A DNA stretch of 9,472 bases from an uncultured Pseudobdellovibrionaceae bacterium (GCA_937900305.1 CALCCV010000356.1:1-9472); one strand, 5' to 3'. Counted from the first letter of the stretch, positions 1 to 6,043 are shown. The notes: a model not told the origin generated them from the sequence alone. Translations and numbers: made by a program.

Positions 1-14
1 CGCTCTTCCGATCT
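1..14 (+). other. Residual Illumina TruSeq adapter at contig end
   Basis: The first 14 bases, CGCTCTTCCGATCT, are identical to the last 14 bases of the Illumina TruSeq universal adapter. They lie exactly at the first base of the window. An exact 14-base match at the edge is very unlikely by chance. They should be treated as non-genomic: the reading frame of the adjoining minus-strand gene runs into them without a stop, and the residues they would encode are artefactual. Confidence 0.93.
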
Positions 15-783
15 GGCGAAGGCGCAAAGGAGTTTCGAGTCCGCGAGCGGTGAAAAGGCGCGCCATCTCTCGAGCTGAGGCCTCTTCACCATGAGCCAGC
101 GCCTCAACCCAAGCCACAGACACACGAAGATCTTGCAGATTCTTGAGCGTCCCCTGCCCGCGCACCTGGTCGCGGCCGGACAGCGCCCACGAACACTTCT
201 CGAGAAACAATCGGCACATTGATTTTTCAACTTGCATCAGCTTCGTCAAAGACAGCCGGTCCCCAGCTGAAAGTTGCGCCAAAAATTTGCGACCCAAATT
301 CAAATGGGCTGATTCCTCTTGAATGATTTTTGGCATTCTTTGCTGCACCTTTGGATTTCTAGTGAACCTCAAATAATTAGTGTAGATTTGAAATGGAAAT
401 TGCTCGATGGTCACCGCACCGTGGGCGTAGGCCACGAAGCGATCCTTGGCTTTCACCAATTCCGGATTCGCAAAATATCCGATGACAAAACTTTCTCCCA
501 TCTGTCGAAAAAAATGAACCCAGTGTGGATCGGCCACCTCTAAGCTTTTCATTTCAAAGATCTCAGCCGCGTGGCGCATTTCATCGGCCGCATGCGCCTC
601 AATTTCAGCAACAAAAGCGACTGGCGTCGTGCGAGAGATGTTGCCCAAAATCTGCTGAGCCGCCAACGTCTCCATGTGCGAAAGGCCCTCGAGCCAAGCG
701 TTTTCAATAGCGGGGCTGGCACAGAGGGATTTAAAAAAATCTCGCGCCAAAGTGCCTTTGAGCTCCGATTCGTCATTCAGCAT
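15..783 (-). CDS. Ferritin-like diiron-carboxylate protein, 3' end missing
   Basis: An open frame runs from an ATG at 783 to the left edge with no stop, giving 256 whole codons of genomic sequence, so the C-terminus is missing. The protein is helical. It carries two copies of a diiron ligand pattern: E38 then E68-M-R-H71, and E127 then E157-S-A-H160. In both halves the single Glu precedes the ExxH motif by exactly 30 residues. This is the layout of ferritin-like four-helix bundles that bind two irons. Spacing resembles that of rubrerythrin-type, aldehyde-deformylating-oxygenase-type and other oxygenase members, but I cannot name the family or the substrate. The ATG is the first start after an in-frame TAA. 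It has no Shine-Dalgarno site, and a TATAAA box ends 6 nt before it, so the message may be leaderless. A start further in (Met37) would remove the first helix. Confidence 0.8.
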
Positions 784-960
784 GCGAAATTTATAACACC
801 AAAGAAGTTAAAAAATGAAACTTCCACGAAAAATGAACGAGGTGATGAAACTTCTTCCTGTCAAAAGCTTCAACACTTCCCACTCCTAATTTTTTGTTTA
901 TAATCGATTGTGAACAGCCGAAATTTTAATACCTGGTGTGGCCCCGGTCTGTCTGAAATT
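784..960. promoter_or_regulatory. Upstream region of the ferritin-like gene with TATAAA box and repeats
   Basis: This 177-nt gap separates two minus-strand genes. Next to the ferritin-like start lies a -10-like TATAAA on the minus strand (790-795). With the usual distance it would place the transcript start on the A of the ATG. Upstream are a 10-bp direct repeat ATGAAACTTC at 815-824 and 845-854, 30 bp apart, and an inverted repeat GAAGTT (804-809) / AACTTC (819-824) that shares the first direct-repeat copy. A good -35 hexamer at the right distance was not found, so an activator site is possible. I see no convincing terminator for the gene ending at 961. Confidence 0.4.
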
Positions 961-2016
961 CTAAAAGGGCAGGATAATAAATTTCCACCAAGGTTCGTAC
1001 TTTTGCTCGATACGAATCTTATTTTCATCGACGAACCACTTTCCATCTTTCTTTTTGGCGTCAAAAGAAATGCGGATTTTATAGTCCTTGTTGTTGGTAA
1101 AAATCGTGGCTCGTTCTTGGCACGTGGCCGCGATGCTCCCTTTGACTTCGTACTCTTGCTCGGTGGCATCGACGTCGATGTCCTCCCAAAACAAGTTGTT
1201 GTAAGTGGCACCTCGCGGTTTTTCCAGAGGCACGCCCAGGTCGGGCAATCCCCCAATCGGAATCGGCAAATGAAATCCCGGGCATTTGATACTCGCTCGA
1301 AACTGCGCCGAGATATCAATGACTTCCTCATGAGCGTAAATCAAAACATCGGGAAAGGCCTGCTCGGTCAATGGATTCAAGACCATCAAGGCCACTGTAT
1401 TTGTGAAAGGCAAGAGCGGCGTGATTTGCATGTGATTCTGCGCGAGACTTGCGACCTTCACTCCTAAATAATCCAGGTCTTGGTGAGAATAAGCGCCTTG
1501 GTGATGCCCCAGTTCATGAATCAGCAACGCCACCGCATCAGACATCGGGATCGCTTCTCGTCGGCCATTGCCTTGCAAGGTATAGAGCAGATCGATGTTC
1601 ACATAGATCGGCGAGCCCACTCGAGACCCCGTCTTGGCCATACGAACCACGCCGTCGATCATAAAAAATCCTGGTTTCAAAGATTCACTCTCAAATTGAA
1701 TCTGCTGCCCACCAGAAGCCCGTTCAGCGGCGTAGCTAGCGGCGATTTGGCTCAGCACCGCTCGCTCGTCACCTGAAATTTTGCAGTTGTTGGATTGCAA
1801 ACAGATGTTCATGAACACGGGCAATCGATCGTACGCATAGAGCACGATCCGCTCTGCGAGGCCCGCGCCGTTATTGACTTCATCGCCGCCAAACTTGCGA
1901 GCGTGAGCTGTCACACTGGTCAGAGTCGACGCCAAAACCAAACTCATCGTCAGAATCCAAAACTTCAATCCCGCTGATGATTTCTTCGACCTTAAACTCA
2001 TCGAATTTGATTTCAT
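961..2016 (-). CDS. Exported HExxH metallopeptidase-like protein
   Basis: This 351-residue protein is of unrecognised family. Residues 1-39 look like a signal peptide: a basic stretch at R9-K18, a hydrophobic core at 19-35, and cleavage after A-H-A at 37-39. The mature protein begins with an F-G-G-D motif (42-45). A zinc-peptidase motif H167-E-L-G-H171 follows, with G174 and H178, reading HExxHxxGxxxH. H178 or an acidic residue in the following QDLDY stretch could be the third metal ligand. Cys72/Cys78 and Cys245/Cys299 could form disulphides in the periplasm or outside. The C-terminal part (about 236-351) looks rich in beta strands and charged. The ATG has a strong GGAGG site (2023-2027), 6 nt upstream, lying inside the end of the regulator gene, and the two genes overlap by 4 nt (ATGA). 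Peptidase activity is inferred from the motif only. Confidence 0.82.
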   Translation of the reverse strand: MKSNSMSLRSKKSSAGLKFWILTMSLVLASTLTSVTAHARKFGGDEVNNGAGLAERIVLYAYDRLPVFMNICLQSNNCKISGDERAVLSQIAASYAAERASGGQQIQFESESLKPGFFMIDGVVRMAKTGSRVGSPIYVNIDLLYTLQGNGRREAIPMSDAVALLIHELGHHQGAYSHQDLDYLGVKVASLAQNHMQITPLLPFTNTVALMVLNPLTEQAFPDVLIYAHEEVIDISAQFRASIKCPGFHLPIPIGGLPDLGVPLEKPRGATYNNLFWEDIDVDATEQEYEVKGSIAATCQERATIFTNNKDYKIRISFDAKKKDGKWFVDENKIRIEQKYEPWWKFIILPF

Positions 2017-2795
2017 CGCATTCCTCCATTTTTTTTCTCTCTCTTGACTCGGTTCAACGTCTTTGTCAGCGGGTACATCTGAAAAGACAAAACGTAGACT
2101 TCTTTGGACTCTCCCTTTTGGAGCATCTCAGACACCTTTCGCTTGGCTTTCATCAAATACTCTTTTGCGTCAGAGAGCTTTTCTGGATTCATTGCCATGA
2201 CGACCGAAGAGAATTCCCGCACTTCCACAGGGTCCTCCATCAGAGAGCGTTCAGCAAGGATCAGATGATCTTTATGATACTTTTTAATCGCGGCCGACGG
2301 AATGTCTCGGCTTGTCGAAATCGGTGCTGCGGTCCTCACCAGCCGTCCAGCCTTGACCTCGAGCAACTTGAGCTTCCGCAAGCGGGCCAAGGCCTCCGTA
2401 GCCTCGGCCATCGAGAGCCCCAGGCGTTGGGCCACCCAAGCTGGTTTCGCCTTATTATCTTTGATTTTTGCCAAATTTAATATCGCCAGATGGTACCAAT
2501 CTGCAATCAGGCGAAACTCTTCATCCTGCAAATGCAATCGAGCCAACTCCTGGGGAGTGCGTTCAATTTTGCGATCCAGCAGCATTTCGCACTCTACTGG
2601 ACTCAAGTGAAGAGCTTCAATCATGCGTCCTAAGTTTTTACGAGACAAATCTCGCTTGCCGGCCATCACCTCTGACAATGCCGTGATCGACACTTGAAGA
2701 TCCCGAGCAAAGGCCCGCAACGAGTAAGACGAGTTTCGCAGCCTTCGTTGTTCAAATTCACGCTTTAAAATTTCAAGACAAAATGTGTGAATCAT
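2013..2795 (-). CDS. TIGR02147/DUF4423-family transcriptional regulator
   Basis: This is a 260-residue probable DNA-binding regulator of the TIGR02147 type. An N-terminal Cro/XRE-like helix-turn-helix spans about residues 25-62 and includes the S-L-R-x-F-A-R-D segment and G-K-R at 46-48. A W-Y pair at 100-101, typical of the family, is followed by a second winged-helix-like segment at 118-150. The C-terminal part has the family marks N-P-E-K (203-206) and V-Y-V-L-S-F-Q-x-Y-P-L-T (233-244). It aligns from end to end with the second regulator in the window. The ATG at 2795 is chosen because it matches that protein's N-terminus; a TTG at 2843 would add 16 unrelated residues and reach the inverted repeats. 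The purine-rich Shine-Dalgarno region is only moderate. Its end carries the ribosome site for the exported protein, so the two are probably translationally coupled. The family has been linked to regulation, but no ligand is known to me. Confidence 0.88.
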   Translation of the reverse strand: MIHTFCLEILKREFEQRRLRNSSYSLRAFARDLQVSITALSEVMAGKRDLSRKNLGRMIEALHLSPVECEMLLDRKIERTPQELARLHLQDEEFRLIADWYHLAILNLAKIKDNKAKPAWVAQRLGLSMAEATEALARLRKLKLLEVKAGRLVRTAAPISTSRDIPSAAIKKYHKDHLILAERSLMEDPVEVREFSSVVMAMNPEKLSDAKEYLMKAKRKVSEMLQKGESKEVYVLSFQMYPLTKTLNRVKREKKNGGMR

Positions 2796-2843
2796 CAACT
2801 TTTCCCACTCTCCGATTGTCGCACACCGTCTGAGCTTGGGCAA

Positions 2844-2888
2844 GATCGAAACATAGTGTTTCGACTTGTTCGGATCGAAACAGTTTCG
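2844..2888. promoter_or_regulatory. Tandem inverted-repeat operator candidate
   Basis: Two palindromes lie in tandem. The first, TCGAAACATAGTGTTTCGA at 2846-2864, has perfect 7-bp arms and a 5-nt spacer. The second, CGAAAC-A-GTTTCG at 2876-2888, has perfect 6-bp arms. The 10-bp block GATCGAAACA occurs in both (2844-2853 and 2873-2882), 29 bp apart. They lie 50-95 bp upstream of the regulator's ATG and about 120 bp upstream of the divergent gene. A weak minus-strand -10 (TATGTT) falls inside the first palindrome. Autoregulation by the adjacent TIGR02147 protein is an inference. I did not find this motif as a palindrome elsewhere in the window. Confidence 0.5.
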
Positions 2889-3005
2889 CTCTTCGGGCTC
2901 TTGTTTAACAAAAAAGAGGGGTCTACGTTACATTCATAGGCACTCAGGTGCTTCAGAAAGACAGAAACGAAAAACAAGTTCTAAACCAAACAAAAGGAGT
3001 TCTTC

Positions 3006-3518
3006 ATGACAACACAAATCAAAAACATCTTGATCGCAGGCCTCTCGATTTTTGCCCTTTCTCAAACTGCGATGGCCGGCGAGACGTCACCTCTCTGGAC
3101 TTGCAACATTGCGTTCACGGGTGAAGCCGAAGGTTTCCAAGTGATTCTTGGAAAATTTGAAGTCAACGGCCAGGGTGAGATCAACTGCGTGTCTCCAACT
3201 GGTGACACCTACGACGCTCCCGTCACTATTGAAATGGGTTCCGCTCCCCTCGCCGCTCGGGTCGCGATCGGCAAATTTGATGTTGTTGGCCAAAGTCTAA
3301 ACATCAGCCTTTTCACGGGCTCTCCGGAAAACCTCCTCGGAACCTATATCGTTGGTCACGCACAGGGGTCGGTCATCGCCGGGATCGGTGCGATCACTGG
3401 AGTCCACAGCCATTTGCCAGAGCTCGGAGTCACCATCAACCTGCAAGTGCTAAAAGGATTTGGAGTGAACGTGGGCCTGTCACGCATGAAAATCAAACTT
3501 GACGAAAGTCGCTTGTAA
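3006..3518 (+). CDS. Exported 170-residue protein with internal repeat, possibly DUF992-like
   Basis: The signal peptide (1-24) has a K6 n-region, a hydrophobic core and A-M-A cleavage. The mature protein has two cysteines, C33 in a W-T-C-N segment and C61, which could pair. A segment repeats exactly 40 residues apart: V46-x-x-G-K-F-E-V-x-G-Q and V86-x-x-G-K-F-D-V-x-G-Q. A glycine-rich stretch follows (G112-T-Y through G132), then a beta-like C-terminus. The order W-T-C-N, G-T-Y, glycine-rich stretch, L-Q-V recalls DUF992 exported proteins, but this is a loose resemblance. The ATG has an AAGGAG site (2994-2999) 6 nt upstream. The gene is divergent from the TIGR02147 regulator and shares its palindrome-bearing upstream region. 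It ends at a hairpin terminator. Function is unknown. Confidence 0.8.
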   Translation: MTTQIKNILIAGLSIFALSQTAMAGETSPLWTCNIAFTGEAEGFQVILGKFEVNGQGEINCVSPTGDTYDAPVTIEMGSAPLAARVAIGKFDVVGQSLNISLFTGSPENLLGTYIVGHAQGSVIAGIGAITGVHSHLPELGVTINLQVLKGFGVNVGLSRMKIKLDESRL

Positions 3519-3543
3519 TTTCACGCTGCACTTCAGCTTTCGC

Positions 3544-3573
3544 AAAAGCCCCCAAGATGTTGGGGGCTTTTTT
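3544..3573. terminator. Bidirectional intrinsic terminator
   Basis: A 12-bp stem is formed by AAAAGCCCCCAA (3544-3555) and TTGGGGGCTTTT (3560-3571), with a 4-nt GATG loop. The run of six T (3568-3573) serves the plus-strand gene ending at 3518. The A-run on the other side reads as a T-tract on the minus strand and would serve the gene ending at 3617. This sits between two convergent genes, as expected. Confidence 0.88.
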
Positions 3574-3597
3574 ATACTCATCTTTCTATACTCATCT
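3573..3597. repeat. 11-bp direct repeat beside the terminator
   Basis: TATACTCATCT occurs at 3573-3583 and again at 3587-3597, separated by 3 nt (period 14). It lies between the terminator and the convergent gene. It may be a small slippage duplication; no function is evident. Confidence 0.6.
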
Positions 3598-3616
3598 AAA
3601 GTTTGATAATTTCAGA

Positions 3617-4129
3617 TCACGGCAGCTTGTATTGAGCCTGTGAGAATTCAGTGGCCTTATCAGTGGAAGAACCAAATGAACAGTCATGGTCTTCCGCCAA
3701 TTCAATCGGAATTTTTCGCGGTGTCATAGCGGCAAAAACCACAGTGTTGTCCGACCGCGGTTGCGTCCGATTGTAACCCACTTGAATTGGAAAATGGCAA
3801 GTTCTGCCATCCGAATAATCGACTTGAATTGAGCCCTCACCAGCCAATTGATAATCTTGGCCACCCATCAAACCATTCGTACGATCTAAGTTCGCCACAA
3901 ACCGAACCATGCCGGTGTTGTCTTGAGTTTGCACTGTCACGTAGCCGACGACTCGCCAATGAAAGTGAGTTTGGTCGGGCTCAAGAAATCGAAATTGTCG
4001 AACCACCGACCTTCCTTCGCTCATTTCAAAAAATTTATGGCCTACATCATCGTTCATTAGCTCAGCTTGCGCAAAAATGCCGATCAAACAAACCGCTGCA
4101 GTTAAAAGAGGACGAACTATTTCAAACAT
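3617..4129 (-). CDS. Exported 170-residue protein of unknown function
   Basis: I do not recognise the family. The signal peptide covers residues 1-22, with V-R at 5-6, a hydrophobic core from L8 to F19 and A-Q-A cleavage. The mature protein is about 148 residues and looks mostly beta. It has aromatic stretches such as F56-H-W-R and V-G-Y-V, a G-L-M-G-G turn (86-90), and two mature cysteines, C111 and C150, that could form a disulphide. The start at 4129 is preferred over an upstream one because it places the signal peptide at the N-terminus and has an AGGAG site (4136-4140) 6 nt away; an open frame to 4396 would put about 89 non-exported residues in front. It is divergent from the HE-motif protein at 4264 and matches the length of the other divergent exported protein, though not its sequence. 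Confidence 0.78.
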   Translation of the reverse strand: MFEIVRPLLTAAVCLIGIFAQAELMNDDVGHKFFEMSEGRSVVRQFRFLEPDQTHFHWRVVGYVTVQTQDNTGMVRFVANLDRTNGLMGGQDYQLAGEGSIQVDYSDGRTCHFPIQVGYNRTQPRSDNTVVFAAMTPRKIPIELAEDHDCSFGSSTDKATEFSQAQYKLP

Positions 4130-4156
4130 CGATTGCTCCTTTGGGTGGGGATTCGG

Positions 4157-4186
4157 ATTATGCCCTGATTGAAAGCCCTTTTCCAA
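4157..4186 (-). promoter_or_regulatory. Promoter candidate for the 3617-4129 gene
   Basis: On the minus strand TTGGAA (4181-4186, 4 of 6 to TTGACA) and CATAAT (4157-4162, 5 of 6 to TATAAT) are separated by 18 nt. The expected transcript start is near 4150, leaving a leader of about 20 nt that contains the ribosome site. The -35 box overlaps a palindrome (4180-4194), which would suit repression. Confidence 0.5.
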
Positions 4187-4222
4187 TATGGAAAGCAGGG
4201 ACTGTTCACCTGGGCAGTGAAC
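4180..4222. promoter_or_regulatory. Two palindromes in the divergent promoter region
   Basis: TTTCCA-ATA-TGGAAA (4180-4194) is a perfect 6-bp inverted repeat over the -35 box of the minus-strand gene. GTTCAC-N7-GTGAAC (4204-4222) is a second one, 42 bp upstream of the plus-strand ATG. Its right arm falls where a -35 would sit if CATTAT (4241-4246) is the plus-strand -10. Neither resembles the CGAAAC palindromes of the other module. Operator function is inference. Confidence 0.4.
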
Positions 4223-4263
4223 GAGGATGTTCAAGTGGCACATTATCTGCTCTGATAGCTTAC

Positions 4264-5193
4264 ATGAATCCCTCTTTTCGCATTCTCGTCGCCCTCTCCG
4301 CTCTAGTGTTGTCAAACTTTTCGACAGCCGCTTCCACTCAGGAGCCCGCAGATCCTCAGCTCGAATTCGAGTTGAACTCCTCACTCGCTCTCTCATTCAA
4401 AGCGGCCGCTTTGACCATCCTAGAATCCATCGGTGAAAAACAAGACCAGATGGGCGATTTCAATATCACGGCGACCCTCGGCCAAATTCAACAAGTGCAA
4501 TGGGGAACAGTCGAAGGTTTTTTTGATGGTTCTGGAAAACAGCGTTGCACCGCCGAAAATTTCATTGATCTCAACGGCAAGCCAACCGTGATTCTCAGTT
4601 TACCAGGTCTCAGTCAGGTTTCGTCAAAACACCATCCACTCTTAGCACTTCACGAGGCTCTCGGCGCCATTGGGTATGATGACGAAGACTATCAGCTGAC
4701 CATCGCCCTGCAATTTCTCTCTACGGATTTCGATACCTATTATCCAATTTTCAAAAAATATCTGAAAGATCTAAAAAGAACTTCCACCAATCGTCAATAT
4801 GACACAGCTCGCGGAAATTTCTCAACGAGCCCAACCAAACAGATCCTTGCGAAAAATCGAAAGAGTGGAACTTCAACCTCCGTCGGGAGCGGTGGGGATT
4901 TTGTGGCGCTAATTGCAAAATATCTTTTCATCCAACAATTGGTTTTGGCCGATTCAAAACTTTTGGAAGCCGCTCTCAATCTCAAATTTGAACCACTTTG
5001 GACCAGCTATATAGATTCTTTTCAACTTAGTTTTACCACTGAACCTGGCCTAGTTACAGTTCCATCGATCAAAATTCTGGCGTTTGCCACAGCCCTAGGG
5101 ACAGACGATCCTGAATTTTTAGATCGATTGATCCTGGGTGAGCTTGAAAAAATAACTCCCGCTTTTCTCAGACAAATGGGACGTCCAAAGTGA
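4264..5193 (+). CDS. Exported protein with degenerate HE motif, coupled to a regulator
   Basis: This 309-residue protein is of unrecognised family. The signal peptide is about residues 1-23, with cleavage near T-A-A. The start at 4264 is chosen for this signal peptide; the frame is open back to 3787, but that stretch overlaps the divergent gene and lacks export features. There is no clear Shine-Dalgarno site. A motif L-x-L-H130-E131-A-L-G-A-I-G137 followed by Y-D-D-E-D-Y (138-143) recalls the zinc-peptidase helix of the other module's protein, but the second histidine of HExxH is replaced by G134. The protein may therefore be a non-catalytic relative or use other ligands. G-S-G-G-D (208-212) follows, then a helical C-terminal half. 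Only one cysteine (C95) is present. The TGA stop overlaps the GTG start of the regulator by 4 nt, implying translational coupling. Confidence 0.82.
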   Translation: MNPSFRILVALSALVLSNFSTAASTQEPADPQLEFELNSSLALSFKAAALTILESIGEKQDQMGDFNITATLGQIQQVQWGTVEGFFDGSGKQRCTAENFIDLNGKPTVILSLPGLSQVSSKHHPLLALHEALGAIGYDDEDYQLTIALQFLSTDFDTYYPIFKKYLKDLKRTSTNRQYDTARGNFSTSPTKQILAKNRKSGTSTSVGSGGDFVALIAKYLFIQQLVLADSKLLEAALNLKFEPLWTSYIDSFQLSFTTEPGLVTVPSIKILAFATALGTDDPEFLDRLILGELEKITPAFLRQMGRPK

Positions 5194-6023
5194 AGACCCT
5201 TTTTGCCCACGAAATTTTAAAAATGTATTTTCACCGAAAAAAATTGACCAATTCTCTTTACTCGTTGAGAAGCTGGGCCCGCGACATTAAAATCTCTCCC
5301 GGATTTGCCAGTGAAATGCTCAGCGGCAAGCGACCCATTCCCGCCAGTCGAATTGCCGCAATCGTGACCTCACTCCAAATGGACTTCATTGCCGAAGAGC
5401 TTTTGAAAAAAGCAATCGTCAAAGCCAAATTAAAAAAAGAAGGCCTGCCCACTTCGGCCCTCGAAGACACCCGTCGCGAATTTGATAAACTCAGGCACCT
5501 CGAAGCTTACGAGCCGCTGGAGAAGAAAAAATTTTCCATCTTAAATCCATGGTACAATGTAGTCATTCTCGATCTTTTGTCATGCACGCAATTTCAAGAC
5601 GATTTAAAATGGATCGCAAATACGGTTGGCATTTCTGAATTCCAAGCTAAATGGGCCTTAGATGAATTATTAAATCAAGGTTTTATAAAAAGGGACACCA
5701 AGGGCCTTCACAAAGTTTCAAGACGTCTGCGCCTGGCGCTTCAAGAATCCCACCCAGAGATTCGCACTTTTCACCTGCATATGATTGAAAAGGCCAAACA
5801 ACACCTCCAACGTCAAACCACCCAAGCCGATTTCAAGCTGAGAGAAATCTCAGGTATCTGCCTCGCCGCAAACCCCGAAAATATTCCCGAAGCCAAAATC
5901 AAACTGGCTGAAGCGTTACACGAAGTCGTTGAGATTTTGACTCAAGGACCCTGCACTCAGGTCTACTCCTTGGCCGTCCAGCTGATTCCCCTGCTAAAAC
6001 AGGTCGAATCCGAAAAGATCTAA
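5190..6023 (+). CDS. TIGR02147/DUF4423-family transcriptional regulator
   Basis: This 277-residue regulator is related end to end to the one at 2013-2795. The N-terminal segment S-L-R-x-W-A-R-D with G-K-R at 46-48 forms a Cro/XRE-like helix-turn-helix (25-62). The W-Y pair is at 121-122, a second winged-helix-like segment at 138-170, N-P-E at 228-230, and the closing V-Y-S-L-A-V-Q-L-I-P-L at 258-268. It has an insertion of about 20 residues between the first helix-turn-helix and the W-Y pair compared with its paralogue. The GTG start at 5190 overlaps the stop of the exported protein (GTGA); an alternative ATG further in would break the N-terminal match. No strong Shine-Dalgarno site is visible, which supports coupling. 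It probably regulates its own operon, but the target is not shown by the sequence. Confidence 0.87.
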   Translation: MKTLFAHEILKMYFHRKKLTNSLYSLRSWARDIKISPGFASEMLSGKRPIPASRIAAIVTSLQMDFIAEELLKKAIVKAKLKKEGLPTSALEDTRREFDKLRHLEAYEPLEKKKFSILNPWYNVVILDLLSCTQFQDDLKWIANTVGISEFQAKWALDELLNQGFIKRDTKGLHKVSRRLRLALQESHPEIRTFHLHMIEKAKQHLQRQTTQADFKLREISGICLAANPENIPEAKIKLAEALHEVVEILTQGPCTQVYSLAVQLIPLLKQVESEKI

Positions 6024-6043
6024 ATTTTACAAAATTTTACAAA
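6024..6043. repeat. Tandem 10-bp duplication after the regulator stop codon
   Basis: ATTTTACAAA occurs twice head to tail (6024-6033 and 6034-6043), starting at the first base after the TAA. It is AT-rich and could be a slippage product. It does not form a hairpin terminator. Confidence 0.65.

Noticed and set aside
815..854. CRISPR-like array
   Set aside because: There are only two copies of a 10-bp repeat, with no further units.
910..1467. Plus-strand open frame opposite the metallopeptidase-like gene
   Set aside because: It is a shadow frame: the minus-strand frame has a signal peptide, a motif and a ribosome site, and this one has none.
2013..2016. Toxin-antitoxin interpretation of the overlapping regulator pairs
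   Set aside because: The partner proteins have signal peptides and are over 300 residues, and the regulators are longer than typical antitoxins.
2796..2843. TTG start adding 16 residues to the first regulator
   Set aside because: The paralogous regulator aligns from the ATG at 2795, and the extension would run into the palindrome region.
3787..4263. Upstream extension of the plus-strand frame of the HE-motif protein
   Set aside because: It overlaps the divergent exported gene antiparallel, reads as non-protein-like, and would bury the signal peptide; a start at 4264 fits better.
4130..4396. N-terminal extension of the 3617-4129 gene
   Set aside because: The signal peptide and ribosome site support the start at 4129; the extension overlaps the divergent gene and its promoter region.
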